Source of the DNA: Steinernema hermaphroditum | Lineage: Eukaryota; Nematoda; Chromadorea; Rhabditida; Steinernematidae | Reading direction: 5' to 3' | Assembly (NCBI GenBank): GCA_030435675.1 | Contig: CM059625.1 | Span: 10,354,001-10,418,000 of the forward strand | Length of the DNA stretch: 64,000 nt | Part shown: positions 12,001-25,303 of the stretch, one piece after another | Layout: every line of letters starts with the position of its first letter | How positions within the stretch are numbered: the stretch's first letter is position 1 | The notes under the pieces: model-generated | What the model saw: the letters and a program-made list of their open reading frames with translations, nothing else | The model's database searches: none | Told to the model about the DNA's origin: nothing | Position numbers and translations under genes: made by a program

Positions 12001-13467
12001 CTGTTTGCTGTCACTCGCTTCTCGAGTCGTGTACACGTGAATTACGTCACAAACGAAAATAATTAATTTTCTCAAAATGGATTATATGAATGAACGTTTA
12101 GTGCGGATCATATTTGTCATCTCCATTCGTTAAATCTGTTTGTTCGTTGTTCACAATTGGGCATTTATGGAGGGAAGCGCGTGAATTGACAGTGAGCATC
12201 GCTGTCTAATCGCAAAGCGTTTGTCTGTACCGTGGGCCGGAAGCTAATCGGTCTCTTTCCTGCCGTTCTTGCTGTTTTACCCGATAGGGCACGCGCATAT
12301 TCGCTCACAGTAAAACATGCCCTCCGGAGAATCGCGTCACTGTTTCTGATTGAGCGGCTTTTCGTTTCCCGATTTTAGCGCAATGTGGAGTGAGATCGGT
12401 GAATGAGGGGCCGCCAATGCATCTCTCTTTAACATCTTACATCTGTGGGTCACGTCCGTTCCAATCGAGGTCGGAAACGGTTCGGCAGGCCATACCACAT
12501 GTAATAATCGAAAATGCTTTTAATTTCGATAATTCATCACATGCGCTCCACTCAAATTGGTTTTTTTGTCATTAGCTTATTACTCGCATACATCAGTTCG
12601 ATAAGTGCTGACGTAATTAAAACCTTTTAGGGAGGTTGCATTTAGGCGGCCCAAACAGTCACGAACTAAGTTTTTGAGTCATTAGCGCCGAGTGAGAGCC
12701 GTTGGCGCGTACGCATCCTGCTGCCGAGTAACAGAGTCGGACCCATTTGATTAAATGATATTAGGGACGATGAGAAGCGGCAATTATTTATGTTCGAAGG
12801 TGTCCCGAGAGCGATCATCAGCTGACAATGGTAGATGGCAAATTCCTTCTACTTTTCGTTCGTACATCCAAACTCTCCTCTCTTGAAACAATCGCCACGT
12901 CGTCTAAGCACCTTGCTAAAGGACACCATCGTGTTGCTCTTGTCTGTAAACTTGTCACACCCGCTCTCTGTCACCGTTTCCACAAAGGTATATTCCGCTG
13001 CTAGTACAGCGATATTTATATTCATACGGTGCTTTCGGCAAACAATTAGTTGCCATCACTTCCATTTGTCGCGCAAGATTCTAATTACGGATGCATTAGT
13101 TGGCGCGGACTTGGCGCAAGACTGGCCCTCTTGATGCCGCTTTCTCTGCCGATGAACCTGTTTACTCCAATTAAAGCCCCACCATTTAATTATTCTTTAT
13201 GGTTTATGGAGCTCGACGTCTTTCGATTTGCTGATTGAAGAGATAAGCGGTAGAAATCGAGCGTTTTCTGAATTTCTGACCGTTCTCGACAACAACAAAA
13301 ATTAAGTTCGCTTCCTGGAAGAAAATTGCTTTTTGTAGTGATTATTGCCGGTAGTTCCTATACGATTGCATAGTGGTCGAGTTACGTCGCGTCAGTCGGA
13401 TCGTGGTTATTTTATTTCTTGTGAATCAAAATAAGGGAGTTTCTTTTAACAGAGTCAGCAGGTCGCA
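9098..13467. promoter_or_regulatory. 4.4-kb gene-free region upstream of LMO with TAATTA motifs
   Basis: No coding unit could be assembled here. The stretch contains many homeodomain-type AT motifs: TTAATTAG near 9534, GCTTAATTATTA near 10248, paired TTAATTG/CAATTAG near 10353-10377, TAATTAATTG near 11394, CTAATTAG near 11978, ATAATTAATT near 12058, and TTTAATTATT near 13186. It lies between the 3' end of the PH-PDZ gene and an LMO gene, whose relatives are developmentally controlled. An enhancer role is inference only. The ORFs at 10618-10887 and 12835-13238 look like chance. Confidence 0.35.
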
Positions 13468-14182
13468 ATGGAATCTGTTTGCGCCGCATGCTCGCAATCC
13501 ATTCGAGATCGATTCATGTTAAAAGCACTGGGGAAATTGTGGCACGAAGAATGTTTAAAGGTAAGCGTTTCTAGTAGATCCGCCCAAACATCGTCGCTTT
13601 AGTGCACGTGTTGCCACTGTCGGCTAGGTGAACAGGGATCGAAACTGTACTATAAGCAGAGCATGATCCTTTGCTCACGAGATTATCTACGCCTCTTTGG
13701 ATCCACTGGGGTTTGCTCCGCTTGTGAAAAGAATATTCCCGCCTTTGAAATGGTAATGAGAGCAAAATCAAACGTTTACCACCTCGACTGTTTTGCGTGC
13801 CACATTTGTAACTACAGGTGAGCTTAACATCAACACGTCTCCATTCAACCCCTCTAGAGGGAACCAAATGCTAATAAGGTTGAACATCGTATCGTTCACC
13901 ACCTCACCTCGCTCATCGTCTAACCCTCTTAAACATGCGCACTTCAAGGTTCTGTATCGGCGACAAATACTACCTCTGCGACAATAAAGTTCTATGCCAA
14001 TACGACTATGAAGAGAAGATGACATTCCTCCAAGCCGCCTACAACAATCAGAGCTTCACTGAGATCACCAAGAACATCCAACAGCTCGACGATTTCGACG
14101 GGGTAAAGGCCTTCTTATAGCTTCGCTTACATACTTTCTCCGCATTCAGGTCGAGAATGGAAGCCTGATTAACAGCAGCTGA
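13468..14182 (+). CDS. LIM-only protein, LMO1/LMO3 type
   Basis: Five-exon gene encoding a protein of about 170 residues with two LIM domains and little else. LIM1 begins [18 protein letters not shown] and continues [17 protein letters not shown] and [14 protein letters not shown]2 begins [18 protein letters not shown] and continues [29 protein letters not shown] and LCQYDYEE. These match vertebrate LMO1/LMO3 and insect Beadex almost position by position, including the Cys/His zinc ligands and the RDYLRLFG linker. LMO proteins do not bind DNA. They bind LDB/Chip and compete with LIM-homeodomain factors, tuning neuronal and muscle identity. The start ATG 13468 follows a good acceptor (TTCTTTTAACAG, ending 13452), so a 5' leader exon or trans-splicing is likely. 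The short C-terminal tail ends at TGA 14182. An AATAAA lies at 14386. Confidence 0.93.
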
Positions 14183-14385
14183 TTGAGTGCCATGTTCATC
14201 CCTCAGAACTCCTCTAGTTTTCACACGTCGCACACATCTATATAGTTATACCGTCCGAAGCGGGTCGCCACTCCCGAAATATACAGTAACTGTTCAAAGA
14301 TGTATCTAGTTAACAATTGTTGCCAATGGCAGTAATGTAAGTGCATACAAAATGTACAAGACAAATCTACAGAATATGTGATTTA

Positions 14386-14391
14386 AATAAA
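14386..14391 (+). other. poly(A) signal of the LMO gene
   Basis: AATAAA about 200 nt after the LMO stop codon, on the same strand, with no competing canonical hexamer nearer to the stop that I could see. Confidence 0.5.
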
Positions 14392-15111
14392 CTATTGCCA
14401 TTCCAATGATAGGGCACTTTTCATAGGAGCCTAATCATCATTCTGATTCCCATTTTTTGTATATCATGAATTTGAACGAGGGATTTAATAACATTGAGTA
14501 CGTCTGATAAGTGTTGACTATTTCACTTCTCACCTATATTTCTTCTTTTCTTTTTTTTTAAATTTGCTTAAAAGAAAGCAGAATAGTGAGCGGAAATTTT
14601 GGACGCGCATTCCCATGAAGTTCTATGTGAAAGTAGTCTGACGTGCCGCGATTATTTTATTTATATATTATAGCATAAGCTGCTTCCCGAATGAAGATAA
14701 TCGTGCACAATCGGCAAAGAAGTCAAGTTTGGCTTCCATAATTTCAAACTGTATTTTCCCGGCGTTTTTTTTTTGCACAAATATATACTATATTAGCAGC
14801 CAATAAACTGCACGTCGCTTGACCACATTCTGATTGCCCCATCCGGGGTTGGAACCAAACTGGTTCTAGACTGATTTACGTGACACTGGGTAATATATTG
14901 AAAAACGGAACGCAGTGATTGTCAATCAGTTCGTATTGTTTTTGTGCCTTCTTTTGCAAGATTTTAACTTGCTGAAACCAGAGTCTGCATTACAAACAGT
15001 TCTGTATGTTTATTCGAGACCGAGATAGTTCAGTGCTAAACCACTCATGAACATAGATAACATGGACGAATGGTGACTTTAGCGTGTCGTGAAATATCTA
15101 AGCTGGTACGT
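14392..15111. other. convergent intergenic stretch
   Basis: AT-rich DNA between the 3' ends of the LMO gene (+) and the AKH-like gene (-). Homopolymer T runs occur near 14550 and 14765. No gene is seen. Confidence 0.5.
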
Positions 15112-15601
15112 CTATTTGTCCAAGGAGCGACGAGCCATTCGAGTGGCATCACGCTGGCACTGCTGAAATGCAGCGTCGACTTTCTGAAAGACGCTTGAAG
15201 CTTAGCGGTGGTGACATCTATTACCGTCATTTCGCTGTGAATCTGTCCCAGGGCAATGGAGTATGCTTGATTGCAGCGAGCAAGCTTCGGGGATGCCATT
15301 GGATCTAAAACAGCTTTTGAATTCGGACGGCGGAATCTTTCGTCACTGAGGATATATAGCACTTTCAGCGCCTATTTATACTCTTAGTACGATTTGTAAT
15401 TTGGACGACAGTTTCAAAAGCATGCGGACTGGACACAATTTTGCTACAATACGATCTAAAAATGGTGTATACAGTACCAGCATTGTCGACGAACGATCCA
15501 GCAGAAGGTGCCGAACGTTTTCCCCATCCATCGGAAAATGTCATTTGGCCGGAGACGGCGCTAGCAACAAGAAGAACTACGAGCAGAGAAGCGGTGAACA
15601 T
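15112..15601 (-). CDS. AKH/GnRH-like neuropeptide precursor
   Basis: Small secreted precursor read from ATG 15601. A signal peptide MFTASLLVVLLVASAVSG is followed directly by QMTFSDGWGKRS. Cleavage after SG, cyclisation of Gln, removal at KR and amidation from Gly would give pQMTFSDGW-amide. This is an octapeptide of the adipokinetic hormone type, close to C. elegans NLP-47 (pQMTFTDQW-amide) and insect AKHs (pQ-L/V-T/N-F-S-x-x-W). The remaining exons encode an associated peptide with two cysteines, KLARCNQAYS and AFQQCQRDATRMARRS, ending at TAG 15112. A consistent model uses a donor after 15491 (GCTG|GTACTG), an acceptor before TGCTATATATCC, and a 41-nt intron before KVDAAFQQ. It keeps phase throughout and yields about 110 residues. 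AKH/GnRH peptides act on GPCRs to mobilise energy stores and control reproduction. The peptide call is strong; the middle exon junction is less certain. Confidence 0.88.
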
Positions 15602-15652
15602 TCCGTTGGCTAGTCAGGAGGAAACTGAGGTGGATAGTATCGTAGACTCGTT

Positions 15653-15660
15653 CTTATAAA
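15653..15660 (-). promoter_or_regulatory. TATA-like box of the AKH-like gene
   Basis: Reading the minus strand, TTTATAAG lies about 52-59 nt upstream of the AKH precursor ATG. This spacing would give a short 5' UTR. Such TATA boxes are common in neuropeptide genes. No other promoter signal is evident here. Confidence 0.35.
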
Positions 15661-16638
15661 ATGCCTCGCGCACCAAATAATGACATGCAGATTGGCTCTA
15701 CCATCATTCTCTTCGATGTGCCAACGAATAGGCCATCACGTAATAGAAAACTTCCCCTAATACAATTAATCGGATTAGATGTAGAAGCGCGCAATCTCAT
15801 CTACAAATCACTTCATCTACATTTGAATATCATCAAAACAATGTCGAAAGAAGCCACATCTCCAAGTTCCACTCACTGCTGAATATAGGCATCGTCGAAC
15901 GCTTTTTGGCAATCCTGGGATCATAACCGTATCCGTACAACGATTTATAGTAGTTCAACGTCCGGTCGTTTGCTTGTTTTGAAATATCTCACAACGTACA
16001 TAGAGCTTCCGAAATGGCTAACAATGAAGCTGCGGATGTTTCCTATTTAGAAGACTGATAAAATGACGTCAAAAAATTCCCTATAAGCACAGTAGATTCT
16101 GAAAATTCAAGAGCGGAAGAGAATCAAAATGCTGAACACTTTGTGTCTGTTCGTTCTCTCAGTCACTTAGCCGTTCTTTCTATTTACACATGTGCTAGTC
16201 CTGTTAACCAGATGGTGCGCATTTCAAGAAGAGCCTGTACAAAGATTTAGGATATGCATATCACGCATCTGTTTTCAAAATATGAAAAACGATTGGTTAT
16301 GTTCAACGTTAACCTTTTAAATTTTGGACTCCATTTGATAGAGAGAGCCAGCATCAGACGAATTATTTCGTGAAGTTCACGAGAGATGTTCTGTAAGTTC
16401 GTTTGTTTCCCGCTTTATTTCACGTCACTTGAAAGTATATTGCACAACAGCAGTACATAACACAGTACAAACCGTGAGACAATAATAACGTTAAACGACC
16501 CATATGCGAACCTATTGACAAAAGGGAACAACGAAAGAGGGGATTCTACACAAATTATGCGCAGAACCAGTCATATTTACAATTTTTACAACTAGTCAGC
16601 TTGGAGGCAGCTTGGTGATATGCGGTTCTGAGCACCAC
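15661..16638. other. intergenic, no supported gene
   Basis: About 1 kb between the AKH-like gene and the 3' end of PDCD4, both on the minus strand. The 73-codon plus-strand ORF at 15661-15882 has no recognisable domain. Confidence 0.5.
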
Positions 16639-18251
16639 CTAGCCTTCCGATACCGATCCAGAGAAACCCGAATCCACAGAATCGTCGTCCATGCAAATGA
16701 GCTTTCCGCTTACCTCCGACAACATACGACTGCGAACACTGCAAGTAAACCGCATAAGATGTGATCAGCAGTGGAAAACATACTTTATAGGACATTTTGC
16801 CCCGAGTTCAGGAGTGATCAGTTCCATTTTGATGCATTTTTTGGTCCACAACGATGCCAGCGAATAAGCAGCTGGTAAATCAAGACTCATGCCGGGAACC
16901 GCGGCATAAAGGCGCTCAAAACCTTTTACCACGCAGGATTCCAAGATTTCGCCTTCATCGAACATTGTCTTCAAGAGCTTTGCAAGCTGATCCATAACAG
17001 AATCATGCATTTTTTCCATTGCCATTTCTCCCGCCTAAAATAGAAATCTGATTAAAAGCTACCAGCATTGCTCTTACTAAGTAAACGAGCTCGTGATTGA
17101 AGTGAGGCGATTCAAGCTTCACTGTACGCTGAGCTGCCTCTTGTGCATCATTGCTGACAAGATACTCCTTTAAAACAAGCTTCAATTGGTTGGAAAGCAC
17201 TTCAAGAGGTAAGTGGTCGCCGGAAGGCGCTTCTGCAATCGCCGTAGGATTGGCTGCATAGGCGATCGATCTCTTACAGCAGTCACTAAAGGACTATCGT
17301 ATTAATGCGATGCCAAACTTTTACACTTACGTTGCTGAAGCACTGTAACCCGTAAATTTTGATTGGATAGCGGCAAAAATTTCGTGCGAAATGAGATGAG
17401 CGGAAAGTAAGCGAGCGAACAGTTGAGAGATCAGATCGATAGCATGCGGATGGTCAATGACGAGTTCATCGATATTGTCCAACACATCTTCGACACCCTT
17501 CATCAGAGTATAACGCGAGATCAGATCTTCGTCCATAAGCCTGTTGAGAATGGTTGAAGCAAGTTGACCCCAACTGGAGCCGCCTTCAAGGTGAGCACTC
17601 ATAATGTGTGCGACGCACATAACCAAGCAATTTTTAGCAGTTCCATATTTCCGAAGAGAAACCTACAACAAGCTCGGCAGTAGTTAATATACTGTACACA
17701 ACGCACTTACGACAGCCTCATCGACGTCTCCGTTCTCGAAATAGTCAAGCACAATGCACTTCATTTGCATCTTGTTGTACTCAATTTCCACATCTTCGTC
17801 ACTAGTGGCGGATCGAGTAACTTGACTACTGCTGTCGTCCAATTCGCTTTCGGTCATATCGTCAATGTGCTCCTCAGTAAGATAAATGTCTTCCAAACCA
17901 AACTCAAAACGTCCGCCGTCCTTCTTGATAGAACAGCCGCTCACGCCACGGTTGCGCACCTTCTTCGACATTTTCGTTTGGTTGGGGCCCACTTTCTTCA
18001 TATCTAAATTTACGTCGATCACAACAGATCCCTTACAGTATTTATTTACCTTGAAGGTGCGCAGCAGCATGCGTGATCACTTTGCTCTCAATGGGAGAGG
18101 TGGCCAGAGTAGTCGGAAGAGGCATTCCATTCTCCTTCGCAAAGCGAATTTCTGCAGCCAATTCGGGATCCTCACAACGCACGAACTTGCCCTTCTTGTT
18201 CTTGTGGTGCACGTGAGAGTGAACAGCGGTAGACGACAATCCGTTATCCAT
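16639..18251 (-). CDS. PDCD4: Programmed cell death 4 homologue (two MA3 domains)
   Basis: Multi-exon gene from ATG 18251 to TAG 16639, about 450 residues. The basic N-terminal region (HVHHKNKKGKFVRCEDPELA, MSKKVRNRGVSG) corresponds to the RNA-binding segment. MA3-1 starts at KCIVLDYFENGDVDEAV and continues VSLRKYGTAKNCLVMCVAHI; MA3-2 starts at KLVLKEYLVSNDAQEA and contains LESPHFNHELVYLV, matching vertebrate LKELEVPHFHHELVYEA. PDCD4 binds the helicase eIF4A through the MA3 domains and blocks cap-dependent translation. The last exon gives a short acidic tail, MDDDSVDSGFSGSVSEG. It resembles the DSG-type phosphodegron that mammalian PDCD4 carries near its N-terminus. The final junction was chosen because it keeps the frame open (the alternative AG gives an immediate stop). 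The sax-1 gene is divergent, 1.5 kb away. Confidence 0.92.
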
Positions 18252-19797
18252 GCTTTTCGAAAAAAATATTCTGAAAATTAACGCTCACAGCACAAGGAAG
18301 AGAGAGCGAATAGTGAAGAAACGCGAGTGACCAGCCATTAAGTGCAAAAGGACAGAGTACGTGCACTGCGAGAACACCCGGCAGAGCGGAATAGCCACCA
18401 GTTGTATGTCCAGTCTGATCACGACGTGGTGACGCGCCGCCCTCCCCACAACAGCCGTATCTTCCTCTGCTGTGGAGAGCCAAAGAAGCAGCTCCCCAAA
18501 AACTCCAGTGCACTTTCCAGAACGGTCTAGAATTGGTCCATCGGCCGCTCGCTTGCCGCCAACAGACATTGCATCACCTCCTCACAAACACACGTCCTTG
18601 GAAATTCGGCATCATATGTGTACGACCGTACGCGGCGGGTCACATGACTTACAACAATGAACATTGATCACCAAGACGGCCAGCGCTCGATAACATATGA
18701 CTGCGGGCGGACGACTAACACGGTGCACGATCGAGACACTTGATCGTGAGCTTCGTTGGTGCACAGTAACGCAGATAAATTTCCACATCTAAAAATACCA
18801 CGAACGAACCTCAACTATAAATCGAACTGATCACATGAAAATAATAATATGAACCCGGAAAAATCGTTTAACCCTGCAGCCTTACAATACCTCTTCTTAT
18901 TCCAATAAACGACTTCAATCAGTTTCTTTAACAGAAATAGATTTTCACTTGGATTTTGAATTTTCTGATTCAGCTGTTGTTCTCATTTTTTAGTATTTTC
19001 GTCAAGAGAGGTGAAACATTGAGCGTTGACGCAGAATAGTCAAGACGCTTTTTACCAAAGTTCGAACTATGCCGGTTAAGAGAAAAGTCGACCGCTGACC
19101 AGCTGACGGGGCAGTACAGCGTCTGTCTGTTCGTGTAGCGCCCGTTCGCTCTGAGAGTTCGGCGGCTTTGAATTTGTTGTATTCTGCTTCTTTATATCCA
19201 CAAATCCACAAGCGCAAATAGTAAGTATCCAATATTGCAAAATGCTCACATGCAGTACACATTTTGGTCTCCCAATACTGCCAGGTTTGTCAAGCGTCCG
19301 GGAGATTTGTTTTACTTGACCGCCTATGTCACCAGGCGTTTGCTGGACTGTGTTTGTCTATTCGCAATGCAGTTGGCATCTGCGAACACAGTCACCTCGG
19401 TCGCTGATCGCATTCGTCTGAAGCGCTGTAGCTGGGCTGTTTTCATTTCCGTTTTACGTACTACTCCCGGTATCGGCTACGTCTGTTACATAGCTGTACC
19501 ATATTCAACACAGGTCACACGAAATCACACATCCCGCCATTTTAGCACGCACATATTTTAGCATTGTGTTATAGAAATACCGATAATTCCCAAATTTACT
19601 GTGGTTGTATTACTGTGGTTCATATTTGTCGCTTCGCCAACAGTGTTCCGTTCACACCGACGTATCATATGCGTATTTCCATTTTTACTGGTTAATGTTT
19701 TACATAATGCTTATTTGTTGGTCGCGCCATCTCGATCCCTTTCTAGATCATGTACATTTTTCAGGGCTAGTTGAATCGGACCAAAACTGCTTTAAAA
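18252..19797. promoter_or_regulatory. divergent promoter region of PDCD4 and sax-1
   Basis: This 1.5-kb stretch separates two divergent genes. A T-rich acceptor ending in TTTTTCAG (about 19763) lies 34 nt before the sax-1 ATG and may be a cis or trans splice site. No coding unit is supported. ORFs on both strands at 18244-18660 overlap each other and lack domains. Confidence 0.4.
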
Positions 19798-22040
<2,243 letters not shown>

Positions 22041-22277
22041 TATATGTTGTGGCAGTTCACTGTGATCTGCGTTGTGCATTCCTGTCTATATATAATTACC
22101 GACAACAATGCATTGTACATACATAGATAGAAGTAAACTATATTGTTTATACGTTAATAGAATATCACATGATTTAAAATGAGCGTGGTTGAGGTATTAT
22201 TCAGGTGAAGTTGGAAAGTGCAGAAGTCGAAAGACATTTTGTGCCAGTAAAGGCACTTGTGGAAGTTTGAGATAAAA

Positions 22278-25200
22278 TTACTCGAAGAACAGATTAGAAT
22301 GTGACGTTGACGCTGAGGAATGTTTCTTCCACGGTTTGCGGCATTTCTGCAGAAAGAGGCTGACCGTGCTTGGTGACGCTGTTTCTTGAATTTGTCCAGT
22401 TCCCAAGCGAGAAACTGTGATAGTACTGAGGGAGTTCGATTTGTTACGAGTTCCATTCAAGGATGAGAAGGTGCCGCGACGACACCGTTGAAGTGCCTAA
22501 TGTATATGTGCATTTTGGGGAAGCTACCTTCGCACTCACTATTTTGGTAGCTAGGGTTGAGGCCTCGTCAATTTCTGCATATGAAGGTCGACGTTCAATT
22601 GGCGATGCTCGAACTGAGGATGTGCCAGGAGCCAGGTCGCAGTACTCAACAACACCGTCGACACACTCAGCTGCTACTGAACTTTCTTTCGAGCTGCTAT
22701 CCTGCGAAAGATCCCAATAAGGTGAATAAATTCATTGCTAATCATTTACAGTTCTATTTCGGGGTGGAAGAGGCGGTGGAGTGCTCATTCCAGGGAGGGG
22801 GAGGCTGTCAGCATCGTCGTCACTACGATTCAATAGACTCGTTTCGGAATCTTTGTGAATTTCTATTGTGGCTTCAACAACGATTTGATCGCGCTTCGGT
22901 GGTGAAGCCGTCTTGCAGCCGGTACTCGACACTCCCGAGGAACAAGGTGCTGTTCTGAAACAAAATACGAATGTATAGGGTTCAAAAGAGCAAAGTGACC
23001 TCAAATCTAAGGAGGAGTTTCTCGATACAACGTCGGATCCACGGGTTTGATTAGGAAGACGGAAAGAGGAACGTGCGGGTATGCTAGAGATTCTTGTGCA
23101 GTTTGAGAAACTTGAATTTCGCCTTTCGCTTTGCATTAAGCGCTCTCTTCCCTTCATGACGGCGCTCTCGAAGACATCAGGAGGAACAGCATCGGAATGT
23201 CCACTCGGGGAGTTCGGAGCAAGCTCAACTGGAGATGTCGATATCTGCTGGCGAGGATATTCGTGAGTTGCTCGTTCGCCATCGTACCGCTATGAACAAA
23301 TATGTCCGGAAATTCATAAAGGTAAATATACCGTGAACGATCCAACCACAGAACTAAGAAGATTGCTCCGAACAACAGGTGCTGGACGTCCGATTAAGAG
23401 AGCTTCATTTTGAGGCTTGCACAGTCCTGGAGCACTTACTGGCTCTTCAGTTTCATCCACCCGAATAGATATAGCAGCTGGATGCTCCATTAGCGGCGTC
23501 ACTTTCCGAACAGTTCCGTCTTCCACCAACAATTCCGAAGAGCTCGCCATTATATTGTTCTAAATAGCAAAAGTACCGCTATAAAAGTAAGAGGTTGAAT
23601 CCAGTTTCACGTATTAAAACCAAAAGATTCGCTTACAGAATTATAGACCGGCCTCTTGAACGACGCTATTAGCTGCTTTGCCTTCTCCCAGTTTTCGTAC
23701 TTTTCAGCTTCATCAATTTGAGTTCTCCCTCGATCAGGTGATGGCGATATGTTGCCGTACGACTGAGAAGACGTCGGTCTAAAGGGTAAATGGGTCGATC
23801 GATCGTTCAAGATTAATTTCAATATTTCAAAAGTACTAATATCAGTACCTTGATTTTAAGGAGCATTCTCGATCTTCAATTCTGTTGTTTGCAACATACC
23901 CGAAATCGTGCCATTTCACTGGCGTTGCTTGCGGCACATTTTCGTAAGTGTGCAAGAAGAGTCCGCTTCCCTGGCGAATGTATCTCGCACCGTCACTGGA
24001 ACACTCAAAAGTGTTGTGACCAATGCTGTTATCGTAATGGTGTTCACTGTCGGATGAATCCTGTGTTTCGCTAAATTCTAAAGGCAGATGGTTACTTCTA
24101 ACATTGTAGAATGCAAAGAAAGAACCATCATTTGCGAAGTCGTCCACTCCTAGATTGGCGTACAACGGCTCTTCGATTTTAGACGAATTTCTCGCTGACT
24201 GAATTGGAAAATTTCCGGAATAACGGCGATTTACGCAAACCAACTCGCTAACAGGTTGGTTCAGCTGATTTCCGACAACTGAAAATGTGTTCTATTAGCG
24301 TTACCAGACGATTGTCCCAACATTTTCGTGGTAAGCTCAGAGTGCCACCCCTTTCAGCGAGGTTCTTGGATGGGTTTGAATGTCGAGGTCCATCCAGCAT
24401 CCACAATCCTTCAGTATTCTGACGGCGCAGGTAAAATCTCAGATTGTTCTAAAAATTCTTTATTTTTGTCGAACAGCGACAAATCGTACACTTCGCTTAG
24501 ATTTTAGCAGAAGGCTATAGAACTGCTCGATCTGCCCAGATATGAGAGCGTACAGCTCCCGCGATTGGTAACTGGTGATTTTAGTGAAGAAAAACATGCT
24601 ATCCATACAGCTGATGTTTTGTATATCGGTGAGCGGAAAATAAGCTATGAGCTTTGGAATACTTTCCGCGACGATAGCGAACTTGTTTTCCTAAGGAACC
24701 GCCATTTCAAATCTGTGATCCTCGATGCTATTTACCGTTACGTGGACCCGAACTTCGCGGCATATATGCTGGCGCGTAAGGGTAGCTTTCGGCGCTTCCT
24801 TAACCTGCATGAAGAAAACACTACCTGCAACATGGTCCATCAACTCAGTCAAAGGTCTGCAACCCACTTGGTCCTAGTACTTCCTTAAACCACAACTCCC
24901 ACAGGCTGAGTTGTTGAGGGCGCAAGAAGGCCATTATGAGGGACTCATTTTTTAAAATCAACGCGAGAGTCAAGGTATGTTTCCTTACTTCAAAGCCTGC
25001 ATAGCTAGCGTAAGACACAGCTGTTGCCAACTTTGTCTACCTTTTTCGATTCCAACGTAATTCTCGAGAACAATAGCGTACTTATATTTACCGGGTCCAC
25101 GAAAGCCTAGTGCAGGCTTGTACACTTGTATAACAGGAGCTTCGATATCGCGCACACGCCTACATATCAAGTAGCGTGCGTTCCACTGAAACAAGTATGA

Positions 25201-25303
25201 AATAGATTCGATTCGGTTATACGCATCCTACCTTTCCATTACGAAATAGTTTAGCATACGACTCGATGCTAAAGCCATGTTCGTTTAGGATGACTTTATT
25301 TCT
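22278..25303 (-). CDS. DOK-7-like PH protein with tyrosine docking tail
   Basis: Read from ATG 25303. The first three exons (25303 to ~24872) encode a PH domain that follows human DOK-7 closely: SYAKLFRNGK WNARYLICRRV, VIQVYKPALG, ENYVGIEKGFE, HTLTLALILKNESLIMAF and LWELWFKEVLGP. A phase-1 donor there fits the phase-1 acceptor at 24280, joining a long disordered tail (24279-22278). The tail carries at least five Y-x-N motifs (LYANL, HYDNS, TYENV, SYGNI, KYENW), which are Grb2-type SH2 ligands when phosphorylated, plus PPPLPPR. The last exon ends LFFE at TAA 22278. DOK-7 activates the MuSK kinase at neuromuscular synapses. No PTB domain was found between PH and tail, unlike DOK-7. Alternatively these are two genes: a PH-only one ending near 24857 and a docking protein starting at ATG 24323 with a 19-nt first exon. 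The Miro stop is 389 bp upstream on the same strand. Confidence 0.6.
24285..24888 (+). CDS. unrecognised protein encoded antisense inside the DOK-like gene
   Basis: The main exon (about 24511-24855) has a long open frame: LLDLPRYESVQLPRLVTGDF, TADVLYIGERKISYELW, VFLRNRHFKSVILDAIYR, YVDPNFAAYMLARKG. The opposite strand is closed there in all frames. Splicing ATG 24285 (MCSISVTRRLSQHFRGKLR) through a short exon SILTAQ to it keeps the frame, giving about 150 residues. The basic amphipathic start could be a mitochondrial targeting signal (inference). The end is uncertain: TAA 24888 if unspliced, or about 24917 after a small last intron. I know no family for it. It overlaps the edges of minus-strand exons by a few bases, which is unusual and suggests one gene model needs correction. 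Confidence 0.45.

Noticed and set aside
15470..15491. A 22-nt GT...AG segment inside the AKH precursor as another ultrashort intron
   Set aside because: A longer intron using the same donor and a downstream acceptor keeps frame and gives a precursor with the expected paired cysteines.
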